The notes: generated by a model not told the origin, from the letters alone. DNA of 64,000 nucleotides from Flavobacteriaceae bacterium (GCA_030683815.1 JAUXPJ010000011.1:1-64000); one strand, 5' to 3'; positions 44,606 to 53,337 are shown, counted from the first letter of the stretch. Program-made: numbers and translations.

Positions 44606-45955
44606 CTAACTCAAAAACGCTGTATCAACCGGTTCCCAAAGTTCAATTTTATTACCTTCCAGGTCTAAAATCCAACCAAAATTACCATATTCAGTTTCTT
44701 CAATTTTTCCCACAATGATAACGCCTTCTTCTTTTAAGTTCTCCAATAAAAGTTTAAGATTTTCGACGCGGTAATTAAACATAAAATCCTTTTTACACGG
44801 CTCAAAATAAGTCGTATCCTTTTTAAATGGACTCCAATGTGTAGAAGCATTTTGATGATTGTTATCATTCCACCAAAAAGTACATCCGTATTCATCGGTA
44901 TCAAATCCTAAATGATTGCGATACCAATTTTTTAATTGATCCGGGTTTTCAGCTTTAAAAAACAAGCCGCCAATTCCGGTAGCACGCTTAAGTTCTGGAA
45001 TTGTTTTTGTTGGCTTCGGAAAATAAATGGCTTCAATTTTATCAGCAATGGTTTCGGCTAATTTTAGGTGCGATTCTACTGTCCAGCCCGCTACATGCGG
45101 ACTCAACAAAACCTTATCCGATTCAATTAAATACTGAAAGGGCTCGGGTAAGGAATCGGTATCAAAGAAGTTTTCAAACGATGATTTTTCATATTCCAAG
45201 ACATCTAAACAAACGCCCAAAATTTTACCTGATTTTAAGGCATCAACTAAATCAATCGTTTCAACGGCACTTCCTCTGGCAGTATTGATGAGATAAAACG
45301 GCTTTTTAAATTGATTAATAAAGGTAGAATTAACCATTTTATAAGAAAGTTCATTTTGAGGAGTATGGATGCTTAATACATCTGTTTTTTCTTGCAGTTC
45401 AGCCAAAGAAATTTGTTGACAATTTTCATCGCCAACCCCTTCTTTGATATCGTAACAAAGGACTTCCACATCAAAACCCTTCAGTTTTTTAGCAAAAGCT
45501 TTTCCCATATTTCCATAACCGATAAGGCCTATAGTTTTTCCCTCTAATTCAATTCCTCTGTTGTCTTCGCGTTTCCAGTATCCTGAGCGAATTTCTAAAT
45601 CGGCTTTTTTAAGTTTGTTAAACAGTGCTAAAATCATTCCCAACGTATGCTCGCCAACAGCATTTCTGTTTCCTTCGGGAGCAGCAATGAGATGAATTCC
45701 TTTTTCTTCTGCAAATTCTTTGTCGATATTTTCCAATCCGGCGCCAACGCGTCCTATAAATTTTAGCCTTGTTGCTTTCTCAAGAAATAAAAGGTCAATT
45801 TTAAACCGACTTCGGATAATAATTCCATCATAATTGGCTATTATTTGTTCAATCTCATTTTTGGTCGACAAAAAATCATCTTCTACTTCAAAACCTAATT
45901 GGATTAATCTTTCTGTTAAAATGGGATGATTGCTGTCTAATTGAAGAATCTTCAT
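44606..45955 (-). CDS. 2-hydroxyacid dehydrogenase (SerA-like) fused to a VOC domain
   Basis: 449 residues, two domains. Residues 1 to about 315 are a D-isomer 2-hydroxyacid dehydrogenase like flavobacterial phosphoglycerate dehydrogenase: NAD site LIGYGNMGKAFAKKL, catalytic Arg in INTARGSAVE, Glu in LDVLEYE, His in SPHVAGWT. Residues from about 325 (ATGIGGLFFKAENPDQLKNWY) to 449 are a glyoxalase/VOC domain ending DLEGNKIELWEPVD. There is no stop or ATG at the junction near 44990. Families with ACT-domain SerA exist; a VOC tail is unusual. Either serine synthesis or another hydroxyacid reaction with a metal-dependent second step is possible. Confidence 0.85.
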   Translation of the reverse strand: MKILQLDSNHPILTERLIQLGFEVEDDFLSTKNEIEQIIANYDGIIIRSRFKIDLLFLEKATRLKFIGRVGAGLENIDKEFAEEKGIHLIAAPEGNRNAVGEHTLGMILALFNKLKKADLEIRSGYWKREDNRGIELEGKTIGLIGYGNMGKAFAKKLKGFDVEVLCYDIKEGVGDENCQQISLAELQEKTDVLSIHTPQNELSYKMVNSTFINQFKKPFYLINTARGSAVETIDLVDALKSGKILGVCLDVLEYEKSSFENFFDTDSLPEPFQYLIESDKVLLSPHVAGWTVESHLKLAETIADKIEAIYFPKPTKTIPELKRATGIGGLFFKAENPDQLKNWYRNHLGFDTDEYGCTFWWNDNNHQNASTHWSPFKKDTTYFEPCKKDFMFNYRVENLKLLLENLKEEGVIIVGKIEETEYGNFGWILDLEGNKIELWEPVDTAFLS

Positions 45956-46244
45956 ATATATTATTAAAAGATTAAAGAATTTTATTTATTTAAAAATGTT
46001 AGTATCAAGTATTTGGTATCAGGTATTTAGAATTTGAAAATACTTAATTAAAGTTGATGATTTATTTTCAAATAATAATTTGAACTTCCCTGATTAGGGT
46101 TGACCGGTTTTATTAATTGTTTATTCCATCCTAAATCCTTCCCACACGAGTGGCAGCGAACTGGCGAAGCAAAGGGAAGGACTTTTTTTCATTTTTCATT
46201 TTTCATTATCAATTATCAATTGTCAATTGTCCATTGTCCATTGT
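45956..46244. other. repeat-rich spacer, no gene
   Basis: Contains GGTATC-type heptamers (about 46001-46030), a dispersed block TGAACTTCCCTGATTAGGGT (46081 on, also at 57146), a hairpin TCCTTCCC / GGGAAGGA with a 30-base loop at 46136-46181 followed by a T7 run on the plus strand, and CAATTGTCCATTGT tandem heptamers at about 46205-46245. No coding potential seen. Confidence 0.5.
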
Positions 46245-47063
46245 TTAATACTGCTCATTTTCATTTGGGAAATCCTGACTTTTTACATCTTCCAGGTATT
46301 TGATAAATGCATTGGACATATCATCGTATAAATGAAGATATCGACGTAAAAATCGTGGACTAAATTCATGGGTCATTCCCAACATGTCGTGGGTAACCAA
46401 AACTTGTCCGTCAACCCCGCCTCCTGCGCCAATTCCGATAATTGGAATGGTCAGGTTTTCAGCAACTTGTTGCGCCAATTTTGCGGGAACTTTTTCAAGA
46501 ACAATGGCAAAACAACCTAAATTTTCTAATAATTTAGCATCACTCAATAATTTTTCTGCTTCTTGTTCTTCTTTAGCCCGAACGGTATAAGTTCCAAATT
46601 TATAGATAGATTGAGGTGTTAAACCTAAATGTCCCATCACCGGAATACCGGCTCTTAGAATTAGTTTTATAGAATCTTTGATTTCTTTACCGCCTTCTAA
46701 TTTTACGGCATGTCCACCCGATTCTTTCATAATCCTGATGGCAGAACGCAAAGCCTCTTTAGAGTCAGATTGATAACTGCCAAAAGGCATATCAACCACT
46801 ACAAGCGCTCTTTTTGTTGCTCTTACTACGGCGCTGGCATGATAAATCATATCATTTAAAGTGATGGGAAGTGTAGTTTCGTGCCCTGCAATTACGTTGG
46901 AGGCAGAATCGCCTACCAACAAAACATCGATACCGGCATGATCCAAAATTTTTGCCATCGTAAAATCATAAGCCGTTAACATGGCAATTTTTTCACCATT
47001 GACTTTCATATCTACCAGTGATTTTGTAGTAATTTTTTTATAATCTTTTTTGGCTGTTGACAT
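46245..47063 (-). CDS. panB: 3-methyl-2-oxobutanoate hydroxymethyltransferase
   Basis: First committed step to pantoate, adding a hydroxymethyl group from methylene-THF to ketoisovalerate. 272 residues, usual length. Motifs: [26 protein letters not shown] (metal Asp), [26 protein letters not shown] and [14 protein letters not shown]. It stands alone, away from panC and panD at 4914-6133; no panE is in the window. Confidence 0.97.
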   Translation of the reverse strand: MSTAKKDYKKITTKSLVDMKVNGEKIAMLTAYDFTMAKILDHAGIDVLLVGDSASNVIAGHETTLPITLNDMIYHASAVVRATKRALVVVDMPFGSYQSDSKEALRSAIRIMKESGGHAVKLEGGKEIKDSIKLILRAGIPVMGHLGLTPQSIYKFGTYTVRAKEEQEAEKLLSDAKLLENLGCFAIVLEKVPAKLAQQVAENLTIPIIGIGAGGGVDGQVLVTHDMLGMTHEFSPRFLRRYLHLYDDMSNAFIKYLEDVKSQDFPNENEQY

Positions 47064-47165
47064 GGTTTAAAGGTTTAGGTAATGTAAAAGTAAGGAAAAA
47101 ATGAGAGATTGGTTATTCCTGATAGATTTCAATTATTGATAAATGCTTTAGAAATAATTAAACTG

Positions 47166-47173
47166 TATTTTTG
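47166..47173 (+). promoter_or_regulatory. -7 promoter element for the O-methyltransferase
   Basis: TATTTTTG matches TAnnTTTG, 23 bases before the ATG at 47197. No TTG at 19-21 bases. Confidence 0.42.
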
Positions 47174-47196
47174 TTGAAGGATTAAAATACACTTTT

Positions 47197-47838
47197 ATGG
47201 AAATAATATCAACAAAAATTGAACAATACGTAGAGGATTGCAGTAACGATGAACCTCAATTATTAAAAGAGCTGAACCGTGAAACTTGGCAAAAAGTTTT
47301 AAATCCGCTAATGATAAGCGGAGCATACCAAGGAAGACTATTATCGATGATTTCCAAAATAAAACAATCGGAAACCATTTTGGAAATAGGCACTTATACA
47401 GGTTATTCTGCCTTGTGTTTAGCTGAAGGTTTAATCCAAAATGGAGTTCTTCATACCATTGATATCAATGAAGAATTATTATCTATTCAATCCAATTATT
47501 TTCAAAAATCGCCTTTTTCTCATCAAATAAAACAACATATTGGCAATGCATTAGAGATTATTCCAACCTTAGATTTTAAGTTTGATTTGGTTTTTATCGA
47601 TGCCGATAAAATAAATTATGCCAATTATTTTCATGCTATCATCAACAAAATGAATAAAGGAGGAATTATTTTATCGGATAATGTTTTGTGGAAAGGAAAA
47701 GTGGTTGAACCCATTGCAACAAATGATTTTGATACAACTGCATTGGTGGCTTATAACAAACTATTGAAAGAAGACCCGCGAATTGAAACGGTTTTGTTGC
47801 CTGTTCGTGATGGATTAACCATCAGTAGAGTGAAATAA
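47197..47838 (+). CDS. O-methyltransferase (class I SAM, COMT-like)
   Basis: 213 residues of the methyltransferase_3 family. SAM site TILEIGTYTGYSALCLAEGL near residue 68, metal-binding VFIDADKINYANYF (Asp) and LSDNVLWKGKV (Asp-Asn). Such enzymes methylate catechols or related phenolics with a divalent metal. The natural substrate is unknown and there are no pathway neighbours. Confidence 0.92.
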   Translation: MEIISTKIEQYVEDCSNDEPQLLKELNRETWQKVLNPLMISGAYQGRLLSMISKIKQSETILEIGTYTGYSALCLAEGLIQNGVLHTIDINEELLSIQSNYFQKSPFSHQIKQHIGNALEIIPTLDFKFDLVFIDADKINYANYFHAIINKMNKGGIILSDNVLWKGKVVEPIATNDFDTTALVAYNKLLKEDPRIETVLLPVRDGLTISRVK

Positions 47839-47903
47839 AATAGTTTGTAAAGTTGAATGTTGAAAGTTAAAATGTTGAGTTTGCTGTAAAAAAGAATATG
47901 CCT

Positions 47904-48482
47904 CTAAATTTTATGCTTTAAATCGATGCTATTCAGAATTTTCATCGATATTTTGTAGAAAATAAATCCGCTTAGCAATCCAAAAATCATCCCAGAAAAA
48001 ATATCTAACGGATAATGAACGCCAATATAAACGCGGCTATACGCAAATAAAATTGGCCAAATAAACAGCAATCCTATATATTTATAATACTTCCGAAGCA
48101 ACAAAAATAAGAAAGTTGTATTGGCAAACGAATTAGCAGCATGACCCGAAAAAAAGCTAAAATCGGCAGATTTATGCAAAATTCTCAGTTGTTCATATAT
48201 TGATGGGTCATTGCAAGGGCGAATTCGTTCAAAAGTATTTTTTATCAGGTTGGTAAATTGATCGGCAAAAGTAATAGCGACAGCCACCATCAATAAAATA
48301 GCAAATCCTTTTTTGGTACCGAATGCTTTAAATATCAAATAGATAAGTAAAGCAAAAAGCGGAATCCAAGATTTTTTATCGGTTACTTTAATCCAAAATA
48401 AATCCCAGGTTTCTGAACCTAAATTATTAAGAAAAATCATGAGTTCATGATCCTTTTGGATAATAAAATCGAGTAACTCCAT
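47904..48482 (-). CDS. PAP2 family phosphatase
   Basis: 192-residue membrane protein with about six hydrophobic helices and the three PAP2 motifs: KNTFERIRP (KxxxxxxRP), FSGHAANSFAN (PSGH-like, Ser-Gly-His) and SRVYIGVHYPLDIFSG (SRxxxxxHxxxD). By family it dephosphorylates phosphatidate or undecaprenyl pyrophosphate. Its ATG abuts the tatA stop (one base shared), so the two are coupled. Confidence 0.92.
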   Translation of the reverse strand: MELLDFIIQKDHELMIFLNNLGSETWDLFWIKVTDKKSWIPLFALLIYLIFKAFGTKKGFAILLMVAVAITFADQFTNLIKNTFERIRPCNDPSIYEQLRILHKSADFSFFSGHAANSFANTTFLFLLLRKYYKYIGLLFIWPILFAYSRVYIGVHYPLDIFSGMIFGLLSGFIFYKISMKILNSIDLKHKI

Positions 48483-48754
48483 TAGAAATTTCGTTTAACC
48501 GGACCGGTAATATCGTCTATTTCTTTTTTTACCGCAGATTCAATTTCATCCTTCATCTTTGCTATTTTATCAATATTTAGATCGGCATTGGCGCTGGCAT
48601 TAATTTCTCTTTTGATATCATTAGTAGCATCGCGAAGTTGACGCATTCCTTTTCCTAAACCCCGTGCAATTTCCGGCAGTTTATCAGTACCAAACAACAT
48701 CACCACCATAAAGAGGATGAAAAAAATTTCGCCGGTGCTGACAAATAAGTACAT
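48482..48754 (-). CDS. tatA: Sec-independent protein translocase subunit TatA/E
   Basis: 90 residues: one N-terminal membrane helix (EIFFILFMVVMLFG), a hinge FGTDKLPEIARGLGKGMR with the family FGxxKLPE pattern, then an amphipathic helix and a charged tail. It is the pore-forming part of the twin-arginine export system. No tatC lies nearby. The gene is between mutS and the PAP2 gene on the minus strand. Confidence 0.93.
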   Translation of the reverse strand: MYLFVSTGEIFFILFMVVMLFGTDKLPEIARGLGKGMRQLRDATNDIKREINASANADLNIDKIAKMKDEIESAVKKEIDDITGPVKRNF

Positions 48755-48773
48755 ATTTCAGATATTTGAACTA

Positions 48774-48803
48774 CAAAGATAATTTAATTTTTACTTTTTC
48801 AGC
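48774..48803 (-). promoter_or_regulatory. promoter for tatA-PAP2
   Basis: Minus-strand TATCTTTG (48774-48781), 19 bases before the tatA ATG. A TTG occurs about 21 bases further upstream (48803-48805), inside the end of mutS; acceptable spacing but slightly long. Confidence 0.45.
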
Positions 48804-51397
48804 AACATTCGTTTTATTTCGTTGAGTTTCATCAAGGCCTCAATGGGCGTGAGCATATCGATATTGGTCGAAAGAATTTCATCTCTGATAGATTCCAACA
48901 GCGGGTCATCCAACTGAAAAAAGCTCAATTGCAAATCTTCTTCATTCGATTTTTGAATCTTTTTTTTGACCTCATCCGCAGCATGCGATTTTTCTAATTT
49001 CTTCATCATCTTTTCTGCCCTGTGAATTACCGGTGTTGGCATACCGGCCAATTTAGCCACATGAATTCCGAAACTGTGATCACTGCCGCCTGAAACTAAT
49101 TTCCGCAGAAAAATGATGGTATCTTTTACTTCTTTTATCGATATATTAAAATTTTTGATGCGCTCAAAAATGGCGGTCATCTCATTGAGTTCATGGTAAT
49201 GCGTTGCAAACAGTGTTTTGGATTTGGTTGGATGTTCGTGTAGATATTCTGCAATGGCCCAAGCGATAGAAATACCATCATAAGTGCTTGTTCCGCGACC
49301 AATTTCATCCAATAAAATTAAACTTCTCTGACTCAAATTATTTAAAATACTGGCCGTTTCATTCATTTCCACCATAAAAGTAGATTCGCCCATAGAGATA
49401 TTGTCACTGGCGCCAACTCTCACAAAAATTTTATCGACCATCCCAATTTTAGCTTGCTGAGCCGGAACATAACTGCCCATTTGAGCCAATAAAGTAATCA
49501 GAGCGGTTTGTCGTAAAATAGCCGATTTACCACTCATATTGGGTCCGGTAATCATGATTATTTGTTGCTGATGCGGATTCAACACTAAATCATTGGCGAT
49601 ATAAGGCGAGTCAATCGGAAGTTGTTTTTCGATAACAGGATGTCGTCCATTGATGATTTCAATATCCAAACTTTCATCAACAGTTGGGCGAACATAATTA
49701 TTCGTAATGGCTGTTTGTGCAAATGAAGTGAAGCAATCTAGCTGCGCGATGAGCTGTGCATTTTGCTGAATTGGTTTGATGAATGGCATTATTTCTTGTA
49801 CCAAGTCATTGAATAATTCCAGTTCTAATTGCTGAATTTTTTCTTCTGCGCCTAAAATTTTGGTTTCGTACTCTTTTAATTCTTCGGTGATATAGCGTTC
49901 TGCATTCACCAAAGTTTGTTTTCGAATCCAATCGGTAGGAACTTTATCTTTATGCGTATTGCGGACTTCGATGTAATATCCGAAGACATTATTAAAAGAG
50001 ATCTTTAACGACGGAATGTTGGTTCTTTCACTTTCGCGTGTTACAATTCCGTCTAAATAATCTTTTCCTTTGGTGGCAATATTTCGCAGATTGTCTAATT
50101 CGGCAGAAACACCTTCGGCAATAGCATTTCCTTTGTTGATATTTACCGGTGCATTTTCGGTTAAAGTATGCGCAATTTTTGTTCGTATTTCTAAACAATC
50201 ATTTAAATGATTGCCTATTTTTTGAACGGTTTCATTTGTGCAATCCATCGCCCAATTTTTTATGGGGATGATGGCATCCAACGAATTTTTGAGGTAAATA
50301 ATTTCTCTGGGTGATATTTTTAAGATAGCCACTTTTGAAACCAATCGTTCTAAATCGCTTATTTGTTTGATTTGTTCCGAAACCAATTGATGTGATGTTT
50401 TATCATCAACCAAATACTTGACAATTTCTTGGCGCGATTTGATTTTTTCGATGTTTTTTAACGGAAAACTCATCCATCGTTTTAACAATCTTCCACCCAT
50501 GGGCGAAATGGTTTGATCGATGATGTTGAGCAGCGAAATCCCATTAATCGAATTAGAATTTAACAATTCTAAATTGCGAATGGTAAACCTGTCCATCCAC
50601 AAAAACTCATCTTCAACAATCCGATTGATGTTTACAATATGCGGTAATTGATGATGTTGTGTTTCCGATAAATAGTAAAAAATAGCGCCACAAGCAGTAA
50701 TTCCATCTTCTAAATCTTCAATTCCAAATCCTTTTAAAGAGTTAATTTTAAAATGTTTGGTCAATGTTTCAAAAGCGTAATCGTACTGAAAAGCCCAATC
50801 ATCCAAATAAAAATTATTAAAACGCTTAGAAAATGATTTTTGAAATTCGAGTTTATGTTGTTTTTGAATCAACACTTCACTCGGACTAAAATTCTGCAAT
50901 AATTTATCGATATAAGCCAGATTTCCTTGAGCGGTTAAAAATTCACCAGTTGAAACATCAACAAAAGATATTCCCACTTGTTTTTTACCAAAGTGAATAG
51001 CAGCTAAAAAGTTATTTGTTTTTGAATTAAGCACTTCATCATTTAGCGAAACTCCCGGAGTAATTAGCTCGGTAACACCGCGTTTAACGATGGTTTTGGT
51101 CATTTTAGGATCTTCTAACTGATCGCAAATAGCCACTCTAAGTCCGGCTTTTACCAATTTAGGCAAATACGTATTGACCGAATGATGCGGAAAACCCGCC
51201 AAAGCCGTTTCAGAATCGCTTCCGGCTCCGCGTTTGGTCAAAACAATCCCTAAAATTTGCGCTGCTTTTTTGGCATCTTCGCCAAAAGTTTCGTAAAAAT
51301 CGCCCACTCTAAATAGCAATAAAGCATCAGGATACTTGGCTTTGATGCTGTTATACTGTTGCATTAAGGGCGTTACTTTCTCTGATTTTGCAGTCAA
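48791..51397 (-). CDS. mutS: DNA mismatch repair protein MutS
   Basis: 868 residues, the normal size of MutS1. The mismatch-wedge motif is GDFYETFGEDA near residue 35 (Phe-x-Glu), Walker A is MITGPNMSGKSAILRQTALI, followed by LILLDEIGRGTSTYDGISIAWA (Walker B) and ATHYHEL. It is a complete MutS1, not the MutS2 type. Single gene, followed by tatA after 36 bases. Confidence 0.98.
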   Translation of the reverse strand: MTAKSEKVTPLMQQYNSIKAKYPDALLLFRVGDFYETFGEDAKKAAQILGIVLTKRGAGSDSETALAGFPHHSVNTYLPKLVKAGLRVAICDQLEDPKMTKTIVKRGVTELITPGVSLNDEVLNSKTNNFLAAIHFGKKQVGISFVDVSTGEFLTAQGNLAYIDKLLQNFSPSEVLIQKQHKLEFQKSFSKRFNNFYLDDWAFQYDYAFETLTKHFKINSLKGFGIEDLEDGITACGAIFYYLSETQHHQLPHIVNINRIVEDEFLWMDRFTIRNLELLNSNSINGISLLNIIDQTISPMGGRLLKRWMSFPLKNIEKIKSRQEIVKYLVDDKTSHQLVSEQIKQISDLERLVSKVAILKISPREIIYLKNSLDAIIPIKNWAMDCTNETVQKIGNHLNDCLEIRTKIAHTLTENAPVNINKGNAIAEGVSAELDNLRNIATKGKDYLDGIVTRESERTNIPSLKISFNNVFGYYIEVRNTHKDKVPTDWIRKQTLVNAERYITEELKEYETKILGAEEKIQQLELELFNDLVQEIMPFIKPIQQNAQLIAQLDCFTSFAQTAITNNYVRPTVDESLDIEIINGRHPVIEKQLPIDSPYIANDLVLNPHQQQIIMITGPNMSGKSAILRQTALITLLAQMGSYVPAQQAKIGMVDKIFVRVGASDNISMGESTFMVEMNETASILNNLSQRSLILLDEIGRGTSTYDGISIAWAIAEYLHEHPTKSKTLFATHYHELNEMTAIFERIKNFNISIKEVKDTIIFLRKLVSGGSDHSFGIHVAKLAGMPTPVIHRAEKMMKKLEKSHAADEVKKKIQKSNEEDLQLSFFQLDDPLLESIRDEILSTNIDMLTPIEALMKLNEIKRMLLKK

Positions 51398-51519
51398 ATC
51401 TTAAATATTTGCGTTAGTTTTGCGAAGTTACATTTATTAATTAAAAATGAATAATGAATAATTAAAAATGGACAACTATCAATTAACAATGAAAAATGAT
51501 AAATACCTGTTTCTAATTT

Positions 51520-51547
51520 ACCAGATACCAGATACCAGATACCAAAT
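51520..51547 (+). repeat. tandem heptamer repeat
   Basis: Three exact units of ACCAGAT plus one ACCAAAT, in the 172-base spacer between mutS and the TrmH-family gene. The same unit builds the inverted repeat at 34958-35090, so the sequence recurs in unrelated spacers. Confidence 0.85.
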
Positions 51548-51569
51548 ACTTGATACCCAAAATTAAAAA

Positions 51570-52103
51570 ATGAGAAAATTAAAAAATAGTGAACTGAATC
51601 GTTTGTCGGTGGAAGAATTTAAACAGGAAACTAAAATTCCGTTAATTGTTATTTTAGATGATATCAGAAGTTTAAATAATGTGGGTTCTGTGTTTAGAAC
51701 CAGCGATGCTTTTTTGATTGAAAAAATTTATCTCTGTGGTATTACCGCCACTCCGCCCAACAAAGAAATTCATAAAACGGCGCTGGGAAGTACCGAATCG
51801 ATAACTTGGGAATATGCAGAAGATGTGCTTACGCTTATTCAAAAATTAAAAGATTTAAAAATTAAAGTAGTGGCGATTGAGCAGACCGAAAATAGTATCA
51901 TGTTACAAGATTTTAAGGTTTCAAAAAACGAAAAAATTGCGATTATATTTGGCAACGAAGTAAAAGGCGTTCAGCAACAAGCCGTTAATTTATGTGATGC
52001 TGCTGTTGAAATACCGCAATTTGGCACCAAACATTCTTTGAATATTTCGGTTTCTGTTGGTGTGGTACTTTGGGATTTGTTTAAAAAAATGAAGTTGGGT
52101 TAA
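51570..52103 (+). CDS. TrmH/SpoU family RNA methyltransferase
   Basis: 177 residues with the three SpoU motifs: IPLIVILDDIRSLNNVGSVFRTSDAF (motif 1), IAIIFGNEVKGV (motif 2) and IPQFGTKHSLNISVSVGVVLWDL (motif 3, deep-trefoil knot SAM site). Methylates the 2'-O of a ribose in tRNA or rRNA; no extra RNA-binding domain, so the position is not deducible. No clear TAnnTTTG box before it. Confidence 0.93.
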   Translation: MRKLKNSELNRLSVEEFKQETKIPLIVILDDIRSLNNVGSVFRTSDAFLIEKIYLCGITATPPNKEIHKTALGSTESITWEYAEDVLTLIQKLKDLKIKVVAIEQTENSIMLQDFKVSKNEKIAIIFGNEVKGVQQQAVNLCDAAVEIPQFGTKHSLNISVSVGVVLWDLFKKMKLG

Positions 52104-52221
52104 AAAACCCCAAAGCTCAACTTCAGGGTTATTCATTTATAAAAAAATGATATTTTTTATTCATAATAGCAAGAATTGTAAATCAATACTTTCTATTTCA
52201 GAAATTTTTTACCAACCTTTT

Positions 52222-52473
52222 TTATAATTTATTTTTTTTGCTGAATACTTTTACGCATATAAAATACCCCATTGTACCAACAAGAATTATTAAAGAAAAA
52301 ACAAATGAGTTTAACAAAATATGATTCATGTTCGACTTTGAAACAATTCCTTCTCTCATGTATATTTCCTTTATTACCTCAGCACAAAAAAATAGAAAGA
52401 ATAATGCTAAATATAATAATGTCATTTTAAGATATAATCTTAATAGTGAATTTGTTTTAAATAAGTTATACAT
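52222..52473 (-). CDS. small two-helix membrane protein, unknown
   Basis: 83 residues with two hydrophobic helices (YLKMTLLYLALFFLFFCAEV and LNSFVFSLIILVGTMGYFIC) around a short polar loop, ending KKNKL. No family recognised. It starts 16 bases after the end of the Gly/Ala-rich reading frame at 52489-52707 and is likely in the same transcript. By analogy, small membrane proteins next to Gly-rich peptides can be immunity or accessory proteins, but no evidence here proves that. Confidence 0.6.
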   Translation of the reverse strand: MYNLFKTNSLLRLYLKMTLLYLALFFLFFCAEVIKEIYMREGIVSKSNMNHILLNSFVFSLIILVGTMGYFICVKVFSKKNKL

Positions 52474-52488
52474 AAGTTTTTTATTTTA

Positions 52489-52707
52489 TTAACAATTACC
52501 GCTACTTATATATTCCCAACCTGAGGACATACCCGATTCAGCTGCAATAGCAGCAATAGCACACCATGGACAAGCTATGCCGGCAACAGCACCTACGCCT
52601 GCTAATGCTAAAAAACCTGCTCCAGCAGATACCCCATCAGCAGCTAAAACATCAGTTGCGCATGCTCTCCAATCACTGGTTCTTTCATATATGGAATAAA
52701 TATTTCC
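52489..52707 (-). pseudogene. out-of-frame C-terminus of the frameshifted lipoprotein
   Basis: On the minus strand, a frame open from about 52731 down to TAA 52489-52491 gives a peptide rich in Gly, Ala and Cys: SIYERTSDWRACATDVL, then GAGFLALAGVGAVAGIACPW, then CAIAAIAAESGMSSGWEY, ending in SGNC. It is +1 relative to the lipoprotein upstream. Removing one copy of the exact 7-bp duplication TGAATGT (52708-52721, plus strand) joins both into one 270-residue protein. It has no start codon of its own nearby, so translation by itself is unlikely. Confidence 0.72.
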
Positions 52708-53308
52708 TGAATGTTGAATGTTTTTGCTCTAATTCTTTAAATTTATTGAATTTTCCTAATCCTCCATTTTCTTTTGGAAGCAAAAAATATGCTGATTTCT
52801 TAGATACGGAACTGAAAATTAAAAATGTTTCATAACTTCGTATTGAAGACATTTTTGTTTTCGCTTCTTTTTCAAGATCAGTTAAAAAGTTTTGAATATT
52901 TAAAACTGTTGTTTTCCTTGTTGTATTTAATAAATAATTCATAGACTTTTCAAAGAAAGCATAATCCTGATCATTGTTTATTAGTTGTTTTATGGTTGAT
53001 AAATTTTGCTCTATGCTTTTAGGTTTTCCTTCAAAATTTAAACTATTATCCTTTGCTAATTCTAAATTATTAAACTGATAATTGATTTCTTTCAGTTTAT
53101 TTGTTGTGTTCCAATTAAAATTTTTAAATGATAATTCTAATGATTGATTATGGATTTTTCCTATTGACTCTATTTGAAAATCCGTAAAGACGCGTTCTTG
53201 TTGTTCTTTTTCTCCTATATTAAAGGCACTGTCTTTATTGCAAGAAACGAACAAAATTATGGTTACTAATGCTAAAAATGGTATTCTTAAAAAGTGTAAT
53301 TTTCTCAT
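52685..53308 (-). CDS. lipoprotein, N-terminal part of a frameshifted gene
   Basis: About 207 residues as read. Lipoprotein signal LVTIILFVSCNKD (Cys about residue 23) then a helical, Lys/Glu-rich body (IESIGKIHNQSLELSFKN, LTDLEKEAKTKMSSI). The frame ends FRKYLFHI. It is followed in the +1 frame by a Gly/Ala-rich tail, as in a Bacteroidetes lipoprotein type with a small hydrophobic C-terminal domain that I recall but cannot name. The start at 53308 (MRKLHFLRIP) is preferred to 53341. A TACTTTTG box lies upstream at 53407-53414. Confidence 0.75.
   Translation of the reverse strand: MRKLHFLRIPFLALVTIILFVSCNKDSAFNIGEKEQQERVFTDFQIESIGKIHNQSLELSFKNFNWNTTNKLKEINYQFNNLELAKDNSLNFEGKPKSIEQNLSTIKQLINNDQDYAFFEKSMNYLLNTTRKTTVLNIQNFLTDLEKEAKTKMSSIRSYETFLIFSSVSKKSAYFLLPKENGGLGKFNKFKELEQKHSTFRKYLFHI
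52708..52721. repeat. exact 7-bp tandem duplication causing a frameshift
   Basis: TGAATGTTGAATGT on the plus strand (ACATTCAACATTCA in the coding sense). One extra unit shifts the lipoprotein frame by one. Deleting one unit restores a continuous sense frame reading EQKHSGNIYSIYER across the joint. Confidence 0.85.
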
Positions 53309-53337
53309 AGTTTTTAATTTTTGTGTCAGATTAATCT

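Noticed and set aside
46100-46303. 67-codon plus-strand frame crossing the panB 3' end
   Set aside because: Made of a repeat block, a hairpin and the CATTGTC heptamers; overlaps panB antisense.
52566-52835. 89-codon plus-strand frame
   Set aside because: It is antisense to the Gly/Ala-rich tail of the frameshifted lipoprotein, which reads far better as protein.
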